DNA of 64,000 nucleotides from Ephemerocybe angulata (Eukaryota; Basidiomycota; Agaricomycetes; Agaricales; Psathyrellaceae), in contig JAACJK010000009.1 of assembly GCA_013368325.1 (NCBI GenBank), positions 124,001 through 188,000 of the forward strand, read 5' to 3'. The notes under the pieces were generated by a model. It searched no databases, was not told where the DNA came from, and saw only the letters and a list, made by a program, of their open reading frames with translations. The position numbers and the translations under genes were made by a program. Positions 32,701 to 42,889 of this stretch are shown in pieces (position 1 is the first letter of the stretch; every line of letters starts with the position of its first letter).

Positions 32701-35700
32701 TGGTTCTCTGTGGCGCATCGCCCCTCTCCCGTCTCCGCGACGAACTGCGAACGCATGCATGCCTTCAATTTATTCAATCGCCACTTGATCGATCTCCCCG
32801 CCGCCGGTGGCCTATCTATGCTCGCGGTAATCTAATCTACGGGCCCTGCTCGCTCGCGTGGCCATCCGCGTGGCTGGCTATCTGCGGCTCTCTGTCCGCA
32901 TCGCTGGCTGCCCTGTTGTGACTGTGTCGGCTCTTGTGACTAACTGTATGCCTGTGATGTTCCTGGGAGCAGAAATTCGCAAACGCGGATGTGGCGAGCA
33001 CGCTTTTGACGTATCTCGGGCGGTATAAGGAGTTTGGGTCGGGCGAGCAGATGAAGAGGGTCGTTGGGCTGATGCATCGGCAGGCTGTCAAGGCGAAAGC
33101 GGAGGGCTTGTTTTTTAAGGTCCGTGCCATTTAGTCTAATCTTTTCTATTCAGTTTCTTTTACTTTCGTTTCAATTGGCTTTCTTTTCTTTTCGGTGGGA
33201 CTGATTGGATTGTTGGGGCGAGTGAATTGGGTGTGGGTGGTATGGTGCTTTCGTGAAGGAAATGCTGTTCAGGATTTGGATGATGGATATGCATGTGGCG
33301 TCCCTTTTTTTCTTCCTTTCCTTCGCTGACTTCCCTTTTCGCTTCATGATCTGGGACTGCCCCGGGAGAAGAATTGGGACTGATGACCTCCATTTGTGTT
33401 ATTCGTGTGCGCAGGTGTCGACTCTGGACATGTTCAAGAGCATTCTCGCCGATCAGAAGGCCCTCCCACGAGAGCAGCCATACAAGGACCTCGTGAGCCT
33501 CATCAACTTTATCCTCCGGAAGTTCTTCAAGGCACTCGAAGCGGAGCCGTTCCTTGCGATCGAGGTACGCTCTACTTTCCCCCGGCTTATATCCACGCTT
33601 CCCCTCCTTCCGTGCCCGTCCTTTCTTTTCGTCTTCCCCGCATATAGACTTTCCTGGCTCCACGCGCGAATTGCCTGTCTGTCTGCGTGGTGATCTATCT
33701 GTCGAATGACCGACCACCCATCTATCTATCTATCTCTGCTGTCATTCGTTCTCACATTTGAGCGCCGTCCGGGCTTTGTGATCAGACTCTAACACTTTTG
33801 ACTTCTACTTTTGACGTAGGTATTCTTCCCGAAGAATCGGGGGCATTGGAAACAGTATTCGAGCTGGGAGGCCGAGGGGAAAGGCAAAGGCGCTGGGGGC
33901 AAGGCGGGGGTGCTGGGGGTGGAAGGGGTAGCCGGGGTGGCGCGGCGAGCAACCCGAACGCGCAGGAGGTCGTTGTTAAGAAGGGGTACTCGTGGACGGA
34001 CCAGATGGGTATTGCGATCGCTGCGCTTGTGGACGCGGGCAAGAAGAGCTTGGTGACATGGACGCAGGAGGTGAGTTGCGCGGCGCGTTTATGGCTCTCT
34101 CTCGGGCGCTTCGGATATTGATTTGCGCTTCTCTCCTTTTCTTTCTAGCTTCTGAAGTCGGTGGTTGACAAGCGTAATCGTATCGTCGAGGAGACGGATC
34201 AGAAGTCCGATGGTGAGGACGAGGACGATAACGACGACGCGATGCGGTTAAAGGGCCCTTCCGCCGACGCCATATCCAAATTTGAGGACGAAGGTGCGCG
34301 AGTTTATCTCATCTATGGCGATGATGTGCATTGCACAACGGAATGTATCGTTATCTCTGACCTTCTTGCCTTCCTTTGCTTTCCCCGTTTCAGTGATCCC
34401 GTACCTGAGCAACGATCATGCGGAGGCTGCGTCGAAGAACGTTCATCTGAAACTGCTTTTCCGCCTGTGCAAGTTCTTCTTGAGAGATGAAGGTGAGTGG
34501 ACTGGGTATCATATCGGTTATTCCGGCTGGGTGGCTTTGTCGGGCGGTGGATCGCATCTGCACTTTGCAGTTTTGATTGTTGCCAAACAACCACCCCAGT
34601 CCGCAATCGCATCAGTCGTTCATTCATTCATCTGTTCATTCGAGGATTCATGTATGCCCGCCTATGTGCTCGATTCGTTGCTGACGGGTTGTTATCTTGT
34701 TGTTATAGATGCAGATGAGGACGACGAGCTCGAGTGGTACATTCCCCAGGCCATTCTTCCATCAGAACTGGAGCAATGCTGTAACGTTATAGCTCAGTTC
34801 CTCGAATCCCCATTCGAGCTGGGCGGGAAAAAGGCGTCGGAGCTCATGCAGAAGAAACGGCGCCGCCGGACACGTCGGCAGCGGTCTGCCTCCGCGTCCG
34901 GGGACGAGGGCGACGGCGCGCTCTCGGACGCGCCGGCGCGCCGCCAGAAGCGGAAGAAGAAGGAGAAGGAGCAGGTGCAGTACAAGTCGGCGCAGTTTAT
35001 CGAGGACAGCGACGAGGAGTACGGCGACATGGAGGCGTTCATGGAGCGGGAGCGCGTGCAGAGGGAGAAGGCGCAGCTGGCGGCTGCTTTAGGCGGCGAT
35101 ACGAGCAAGCCGTTGGGGATGAAGGCCAAGGGGACGAAGAAGAGGCGGAAGCGCAAGGGAAAGGGAAAGGGGGCAGATGCGGATGCAGATGCCGGGCGCG
35201 AGGGCGAGGGCGGGGACGGCGGAAGCGGAGGCGCTGCTGCTGAATCATCGCGGCCTGCGAGTCGGAATGGGAACGCAGACTCGGGTGAGGAGGCGAGGGG
35301 ATCTGGGCTCGGAGATGGGGAAGACGAGGAGGGTTCTGATGGTGGGAGCGCCCCCGACCCACATGCATCTGCGAAGAGCAGCGACGTGGAGGATGGTGAT
35401 GCACCTGGTGATGTGGACGACACGCCCGTGTCCCGACCCAGGCCTAAACCGAGACCGAGGCCCGTGCCACGCAAAAGGAAGGCGTCGAGGTCGCCTGGAA
35501 GGGATGATGCTGGAAGGGGGCGCGCTCGTTCCGTTTTGGAGGAAGACGATCAGAGTGGCGGATCGTCTCCGCCTAGAAGCGAGGCTGTCGAGGAGCCGGA
35601 ACTGGCGGTGTCTGAGCGTGGCAGTCCTAACGGTAGCGAGGACGGAGGGGAGGCGGTCAGGACTGCCCGGAGGGCGAAAAGGCTGGTTCTATCTGATAGC

Positions 35701-35712
35701 GACGAGGAGTAG
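29702..35712 (+). CDS. TOF1: Timeless/Tof1/Swi1 replication fork protection protein
   Basis: Thirteen exons (29702-30550, 30620-31031, 31163-31318, 31408-31538, 31690-32017, 32094-32197, 32973-33119, 33415-33564, 33820-33909, 33966-34070, 34149-34293, 34394-34492, 34709-35712) stay in phase and give 1,239 residues. The N-terminal Timeless armadillo-like domain is plain: GGYEDTLYALGDDVRGCLRD, ETRLLPNDLIPILLQT and WNTLVLEIFYLLFRG. SRFGTTISV and QFVLHRQ follow. The C-terminal part carries YKSAQFIEDSDEEYGDMEAF and a charged disordered tail ending LSDSDEE. With its partner Tipin/Csm3 the protein travels with the fork, stabilises stalled forks and supports checkpoint signalling. Intron 6 is 775 bp and contains a tandem duplication. 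Intron 9 (56 bp in a Gly-rich tract) is needed to keep frame, so an annotator could mistake it for a frameshift. Confidence 0.92.
32252..32735 (+). repeat. Tandem duplication inside TOF1 intron 6
   Basis: Unit 1 starts at about 32252 (ACTTAATCTAATCTCTCTC) and unit 2 at about 32534 with the same words. Both contain CCATCAACTCCACCATCACC, CGACTGGAAACGAACACGAA and GACAAAAATCGCTTGGCTAA in the same order. Unit 2 lacks about 80 bp. The tract also contains ACGAAC micro-repeats. It explains why this intron is about ten times longer than its neighbours. Confidence 0.8.
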
Positions 35713-38266
35713 ATACTACTATACCTCTCTCCGGGGTGAATCTCCCCGAGGTATTGGTTGTTGTATTGCTATTCTCTTGTGTCAGGCTTGACAGGTTGTT
35801 TTCTGTTGCTTTGCTACCGTGGGGTAGCCCACACGCCCGGCGCTGTGACTCGGGCAAGAGAGGGCGGGGACGTGAAGTGGGCATGTTGTATGTCTGCTGC
35901 TTCTGGCTGTGTTCAGCTTCCATTTTTTACAGATCTATCAATACATTCAAGTTATTTGTTCCATATCGTCTGCTCATGTCGTCGAGGAGTCGTGGTCATG
36001 GGAGAGACATGCATGATCACCGCAGCAGGCCGGTACGCCAGGCGGATAGCTGGCATTCGCCGTGGCAACTCTTGGGCGATCGATTGTAAGCCAGACAAGC
36101 TCGCCAGTGCGCCTCGGGGCTTCCTGTGCCCGGAGATTCCTGCGATCCAGAGAGTGCACTTCCCTGCCGCCCCCTCGTAGTACCAGGCGCATCGCGCGGA
36201 CTTCTGGGTGATCACCGCCACCTCTCGACATCGCTTGCAGGGCCGAAAGTCCTTTTTTGTGGGCAGCTCATCCGGGTAATATTTTTGACCGTTTCTATTC
36301 AATTTGAAATGGCGCGGTTGGAGTGGTCTGAATCTGTCGAGCGCTCCGCTCGACTCGGCATGCGCACTGCCGGAGGATTCCATCCTCGGTGGAGTCGACA
36401 GGGGAGAAGCCTCGAAAGCTTAACTCTACTTGTCCCTGGAGGTACCTTTCTTACGTCCTGCGACTGCGAAGAACCTTTATTTAAGCCTAGAAGAAGGTGA
36501 GCGCCGTTTAAAGTTCCTTGGCGGGCTTTATTTAAGCGCCTTTTTGAAATCATTGGTACGCATCCTCTTGGGTGATGATCGTGTGCTTTACTTTGAATGG
36601 CGCAAACTGAATTATCGTGAGCTCAGTTGCCTACGCTGCCAGGAACGGGCCTACATGCATACCTACCTTGAGATGGAAAAGGTTTTTTAGGCTCACGCCA
36701 GAGGAGCGGAGACCATGTGCCTCCGCGCTGCTCCAGGGTCTGACTGGAAGTTTGGAGGCGGGTGTTTGTTGCCACACAGATAGCTCAAATTAAATCGGGC
36801 GGCTTGTTTCGATATCAGACAGCACACAGGTGCATCTACACAGAGATAGTGTGGCTGTTGCGGTCAAGAGGATGGAATATGAGGCTTTTCGATATGGTAA
36901 AATCACGACGTTTTTCTCTGTTACCCACTTTCCCTGTGAACGTCTGAACGATTATTGTGGAACAGTAACAGTTCGACCCGCTCATCTAGGCATAATGGTT
37001 CTCGGTAAATTTCTATGGAGTGCACCCCCTGTACCGAGCGATAGTCGTCGGTAAAGTATCTCACTGGATCATGGCCAGGGTCTGACAGTGGCACGAGTTA
37101 GCTTTGGGTAAAGAAGCACTGCGAAGCGGGGCAACACACACGAAGCACAGATTGAGAAGCACTGTGCTCTCCGGAATCTAAAATACACGCGCCTTATTAC
37201 TATTGAATGTCGGCTAAGCGGCAGATATGTTGTGTTTCGTACAAGTTTCGTAATGACATATTCAATCTGTGAAGCGTGGTCTACGCGACGGTCCTTGAGC
37301 CCGGCGTGACGGCGTCCCTCAGGGCAAGGGCCGGCAGTCTTAATAAGCTAGAAAGGGTTATTATTCCCGGCGACACGAAGCAAAGCACCCTGGGGTTATC
37401 CGATACATTGTTAGACTTGTGGGAGGCAGGTGAAGGATGCGAAGGTTCTTAGCGCCGGTCGCACATCCTCCTCTTCCAGTTAAGCAGAAGGTATTAAGAC
37501 TAGACCCATGATCCTCGACCTTTCAAGCCTGACCGTGACTCCAATGATTGCTAGCCCCGTCACCTCGGATATGCTTCCTCCAGGCCAGGCTCCGCACCGT
37601 AAATCCGGATTCAATTGAATTGAATTCGTCGCCCATTCCTGATTTACATGGCACCACTCACATGGCGCGTAAAACGTGGCTCAGGGTCCAGGTATTCTTA
37701 CCTGCCTTGTCGCCAGAGAAGGCATTCGCACTTCTACCTGTAGCAGACAGCGAGGTTATATTTCACATTTCCTGGGCCCGCGACAGGTGAAGACGAACGC
37801 CTGGCGCGGGTAGAATTTCCTATCAGGCAAAACAGGGTCTAAGGTTTCGTGGGCGAGCCGGGGAGAGCGGACGGAGCTGGAGCAGGGCCAGAGAACCATT
37901 TTTCAAAGAAGCACTGGCCCTCTGTAGGCGCAGTTTAGATTCTAGAATGGCGCCGAGGTGCGCCTGATGAGAGATACGGCCCTGAGAATATGAGGAGTCG
38001 ATGGTGCCCATACACCGTCAAGTGGTCCCGAACTGGTGCATTTTAGGCAATAACCAGAAAGGAGTACGCACCTCATATTTGCCTCATATGTCAAAGAACA
38101 CTGAGATCTAATCACACGGGTCAGACGGTGGTGCATTTGAAGCCAGAAGACAGACCGGCATGGGCCATCGAACGTGTTCTTCAAAGTGTCCATGTCGGAC
38201 GGCCACTATGCCCAGAATTAATCAAGCCAGGTCAGTGAAAGGAAACTGCAAAATCAGCCAACCTGG
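35713..38266. other. Gene-poor 2.5 kb, possibly decayed
   Basis: After TOF1 no gene can be supported. A minus frame at 35952-36383 (143 residues) has clustered cysteines (CKRCREV...CAWYYEGAAGKC) but no clear start, introns or relatives I recognise. Short words such as AGAAGCACTG recur at about 37120, 37160 and 37911, suggesting old repeats. Base composition is more AT-rich than the flanking genes. Confidence 0.4.
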
Positions 38267-39535
38267 AACAGGGTCGGTGGTACATAATTTCGCTTGGGCC
38301 AAGTTGACTTGGTCAACTTGGGCTAACTTGGCTCCGCCAAAACGAGACAAGTTGACTTGGACCAACTTGCAAGTACAAGCGAAGGTCAAGTCAATTTAGC
38401 AAGAATCGGTATCACTAACTTGTGCTGTTTTATATGCATACCATGGTAATTAGAGGCCGCTTCTGTATGGTAAGGGCCAGGACTGGTCGCGAGAGTGATA
38501 CTAGACAGTGATTAAGCTTCACCTCGTCTGCCGTTGGCATCTGAGCCTTTTCCTGAAATTTGTCCCAAGTTGTGACCCAAGTTGGTAACCCCTAACTTGG
38601 GGGGCGCGAGGACGTAGGGTGATACTTACATTACCTATAATCTGATCTGGTGAGGCTCAGCTACCAAGTAAGAGTGTATGGGCGTTGCCGGCACTGATAT
38701 ACTCCGCCTGATTCTTTTTTGGCTCCAATTCCGTCTCCGCTGCTTTCTGCTACTCCGGTACCACATACAGCGTTGAAGTGATATAGCTGTTGTTATTTAC
38801 CACCTCGAGCTCCTCAATGGGATACTGCTCGTTATATCCGTGAAAATATACGAAAAGCAGAACACTCAAATGTGCCGAGACTAAGCCGAGACATGTTTCG
38901 ATCCTGCTTCCAAACAATATATAAACGATTTTTGCTGGGCTTGTTGTGCCTTGCCGCTGCACCGCCGTTCAGAGCTCGGCCAGACCATATTTGTTTAGGG
39001 CAAGCCGAAGTCTCGGTTCGACCTGCTTCCAAGGCCCACAATTCAGATGAGCCGCAAATCTCAATCACATTTCGAAGTCTTACGTCTTCCAGTCTATTCT
39101 AACCCATCATTGGGAATATAGTGGTGCCTAACATTAGAATAGAGTTCCCAAGTGTGCAATCTGCTCGACTCCTGTATTAAGACTGTATACTAGATTGTAT
39201 AAAAGCAAGGGAAATGATAGAAAGGGTGAATAATTACGACGGTGCCATGCCTATAAGCACTCGAGTACCTATTATGGCATCTATAATAGGTACTCAAATG
39301 GTCCCCAGTCATGTTCTTGGGAGAGATTAACTATTCAACTTGCCCTTGACTTGCCCTGCCGATTCAGAACACCCAAGTTTTCGACCCAAGCGAAATTGTC
39401 GCTCCGTGGGAATCAAGTTGCCCAAGCGACTTGCCCTAACTTGGTTCTAACTTGGGCTCATTTGGCGGGGGCAAGTTGACCCAAGTTGACCAAGTCAACT
39501 TGGCCCAAGCGAAATTATACACGGTCAACAGGGTC
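38267..39535. mobile_element. MITE-like element, TIRs and 9 bp target duplication
   Basis: The element proper is 38276-39526, 1,251 bp. It is flanked by the direct repeat AACAGGGTC at 38267-38275 and 39527-39535. The two ends are inverted repeats. After a mismatched outer 8-9 bp they share 39 identical bases (38284-38322 versus 39480-39518). Each end contains the perfect palindrome CCAAGTTGAC-TTG-GTCAACTTGG. Further CAAGTTGACTTGG-like words are scattered subterminally on both sides. No transposase frame is present, so it is non-autonomous. A 9 bp duplication fits Mutator-like elements, and 8 bp (ACAGGGTC) would fit hAT-like ones; the superfamily is undecided. Confidence 0.85.
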
Positions 39536-40812
39536 ACAGCCGTCCATTCTAAAGCCGCTAATGAGATTCGCAAGAATGTTCACTTCAAACACCTGCCCTG
39601 GTTAGTCTATGAAGCTCGTCTATGAGACAGGGATTCGCGTTCTTCAAATTGGTCTTGGCGAAAATAGGATTGAATCGAGGGAACTAGGGCGGAGGGAACC
39701 ATGGTATCCGAGGTAGAGTCAACAGCAGTGATCAGTGACTGAGCTACTGTGCTCCAAGAGGTCGCGATGGGCCTCCTCCTCAAACCCGAGCGTCGAAAGG
39801 AAAACGCCACTGACCCACCTGTGACGAGGATAAGGTTTTGGGGGAGGCTCGGTACCTCGGGACTCTGTCCGAGTTTCAGCAAGAAGGAAGAGTCGCAAGG
39901 CACCGGCTACCCAGCTTGTAGTTGCGCTTCAGGACACCAGGTTTCCGTTTTTACAAGGACTGTGCTATAAGATTAACAACCCTATAAGTCCGATATTTAC
40001 GTGGGGGAGACCAGAGGTGCTGTGGGCTTTCCCATCGACATTAGGGGGACCTGGCAACTTCGAGCTTGCTTTAAGTGTCTCAGATAAATCTGGCATGGGA
40101 GCAGCCTCGTGAGGCGGGACCGCGGTCACCATACGTGAGTGATTTTGCTTCCAAAGACCTGAGGGCTCTAAGGGCTTTATTAGCCAGCTGCCGCGCAGAA
40201 GGACTGCGCACACAAGCGGCACACAAGACTGCTGAAGAACATGTCATTCCAAACATATCCGTCTCTCTAGGCCTTGGCTTGGCATGGCACTAGCAGATGG
40301 GAAAGAAGAGGGGTCAATAGGTGATCCCCGATCAAGCAACGCCTTTTTGAGCACGGCTTTATCCAGGAGGAGACAGAAAATATGCCTCCGTCCGGACCTT
40401 GCCGGAGGCCGAACATACAGAAAAGGAGAGAGATGGGTTGATCAACAAAACAAAGCATTTCAATATTTATTGCAGAGATGTTATCCTAATAAGCCTAGAT
40501 GGCTCTAACATATTTCCCAGGAAACCTGACCATCTTGGGATACACGCTGGAGATACATAGACAGCGAGGATCGAGATCTCAATGAACGCGTGGATTCCAA
40601 GAGATTGGGAATGTATTCAGGGTCACGCCAAATCAGAAACGGTGTAGAGATCGGGCAAGTAAGAAATCGGGAGGGTCCCTTACCTTTGGTTTCTAATGCC
40701 AGGTGGGCGCGCTCAGTCTTCAACCTGATATAAGACTACAAGGTCTCCTCTTCCCTCTACCTTTTTCCATTCCCGATACCTCCTTCCTCCTCCCCATACT
40801 TTTACGTTAGTG
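39536..40812. other. Spacer between MITE and bZIP gene
   Basis: No supportable gene is present; the 39607-39903 (-) frame lacks any motif. The last 80 bp before 40813 are pyrimidine-rich (CTCCTCTTCCCTCTACC) and look like a promoter or leader. Confidence 0.4.
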
Positions 40813-41822
40813 ATGTCGACAGCATCCGGACATACCGCAAGCAGTGTCGAGAGACCTGAACGCAGCCGTAATGCCAAAGCTCAAGCCAGGCATCGCGCAA
40901 AGAGAAAGGCTTACATCGAACAGGTACGTGTCAATGACGCTGGCGGTGGGTGCGAGTCAAATACTAACTACTCTTTCTTTGCCTCGTCATTACAGTTGGA
41001 GCAAACTGTGACGAAGCTCCAGGCTGCTCTCGGGTACTCCCCGGAGCAGGTCAGCGCCCTCCCCCCATCCTCCATCACCATTCGCGAGCTCCAGCAGGAC
41101 AACATGCGACTACAAAAAGAGATTGAGGACTTACGACGTGCCCTGGCCGACGCTGGAGGAGGCAGCCGACGGGGGAACCTCGCTCCGTACCCCGACCCTC
41201 GGGGTTGTGACCGCGACTACAAGCGTCGAAAAATGTCCAGCCACCTGGACGGTGTCTACGTATGTGCCTCTTGGTCGAACTAACACATAAAGTACTTGAA
41301 ATGCTAACCCTGGACCTTGTGACACAGGAGTCGCCCTACCCCAACGAACGGCCACCACCATTGACGATACCGCAGCCTCTGTCGCATCATTATGGGAACA
41401 TCCCATCACACAATGGTTCGCAGAATGCAGCTCCAAATTCCATGTTCAATCTCCATGGCCCCGCTTTCCAGATGCCCAACACCCCGTCTGGATCAAGCGC
41501 GACTTCGAGCCCGCCATTTTCTGTGAGTCGTTCGACGTGTGTTCCTCCGGTTCGGGCGCATTACTGACCACATGCGTCGCGTCCCTTGCCAGCCTATCCA
41601 GATGCAGGCCAACGTTAGCACTACCCACTACGGCAGCTCTGTGAAGGTTGAGGATGATTCGTACTCCACCGTATGTGCAGTTAATTACCATCCCATTGTT
41701 CTGCGCTCAAAATGATCCTACAGTCCAACCAGCATTCGTCGTCGATGCACTACTCCTACTCAAACCAGCCACATGATATGGACTGGCACTATGCTTCGGA
41801 GCGTGCCCACCTCCATCGTTAG
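40813..41822 (+). CDS. bZIP transcription factor
   Basis: Five exons (40813-40923, 40996-41259, 41328-41522, 41593-41670, 41724-41822) give 248 residues. The basic region RNAKAQARHRAKRKAYIEQ has the invariant N-x7-R spacing of bZIP DNA-binding helices. It continues into a zipper (LEQTVTKLQAAL) and, after a short linker, a second heptad run (LQQDNMRLQKEIEDLRRAL). The domain sits at residues ~18-90, unusually close to the N-terminus. The C-terminal half is Ser/Pro/Asn/His-rich and likely disordered, with a KVED sequence resembling a sumoylation site. A nuclear role in dimeric DNA binding follows from the family; target genes are unknown. The first intron splits the basic region from the zipper. 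All introns are 54-72 bp with good donors. Confidence 0.9.
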
Positions 41823-42889
41823 ATTTCATTTCTTTATCTCTATACTCTTTTGTTCCTATCCCTCTCTTGCATATCCCCATAGATACCCTTGTCTTGACGA
41901 CTTGGTCATTAATCTACTTATTGTCTTGTATCGGTAGTTCTTTCTCCTCCTCGTCGCCTCGTGTTCGCTGCTTTACTTTCCCTTTCTTTGCTTTCGGTCA
42001 TACTCTCGCCACACCTATTCATCCACACCTGTACCACTATCGCTATCTCTTACTACCTACCACACAGCTACATCATTGAATTCAACTATTGTCATTAATT
42101 CTCGACTTGGAATTCTTACCTACAGTTGACGAAACCCCTCCCGAGGGCTTTCGTCACTTCATTTAAGCCTTGAGGCTCCCGGATCGTGAGATGAGAACCC
42201 CGAAGCCGGAAGAACTTCTGGGCATGCAGTAAGGAATGACAAAAGGATCGGCAGTACTGAGGCCTCAGTGGCCTCGAGTGTCGTAATGTCCGATATGAGT
42301 TCTTAGCGGATTGAGTCAAGGGCAGGTAAGTACGTGAAGGTCTACCGTAACAGATCAGTCGCCCCTTCGCGGCATACATTATCATATGCATGTTCGGATG
42401 CCGATGAATAGGCGAAGCTGTATGTAAGGGAAGCACTGCACCGTTGCAGGCGCCTGTAGGTCCAGCGATACGAGGACCGAAACGTACCTGAGTTGGAAAT
42501 TGTGTCCTTTGCACGCGCGTTTAGCTCGATCATAGCTCCGAAGCCTTGATGTGGTCGGTCCTGGACGCCGTCGTAGCGCGAGCGCAAGTGGGACCATATC
42601 CCAAAGCCACTCGCGGAAATATCTCGCATGGGCTGCTGGGGTGGCACAGTGCCCCCGGTGATGGATCGACCCTTTCCCTCCTCCTCCCAACAGTATCCCA
42701 AGACCCGTGAAAAAACTCTTGGTAAAGGATCCATGCCACTCTGATCATACTCTGATCACAGGCGCCGTTTGTTTCCGGCAAGCTCTTATATAGCGGGCGC
42801 CTCTCCATTTCATATCTCTGGTTTCCCCTTTCCCCCTATTCCCTGGACTATCTTTGTCCGCCCACTCTCGTTTCTTTATCTGTAACACT
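41823..42889. other. Spacer and promoter of transaldolase-like gene
   Basis: It holds the bZIP 3' flank and the upstream region of the next gene. A TATA-like TTATATAG lies at about 42785-42792, roughly 100 bp before the ATG at 42890. No gene is supportable among the short overlapping frames. Confidence 0.5.

Noticed and set aside
35039..35404. His/Pro/Arg-rich minus frame
   Set aside because: Shadow of the charged TOF1 C-terminal exon.
35952..36383. 143-residue minus frame with CKRC and CAWYYEG cysteines
   Set aside because: No zinc-cluster spacing (not C6), no introns, no relative in the window. It could be a relic, but I cannot support a gene.
38750..39102. Small frames inside the MITE as a transposase
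   Set aside because: Below 80 residues, no DDE or zinc-finger pattern; the element is treated as non-autonomous.
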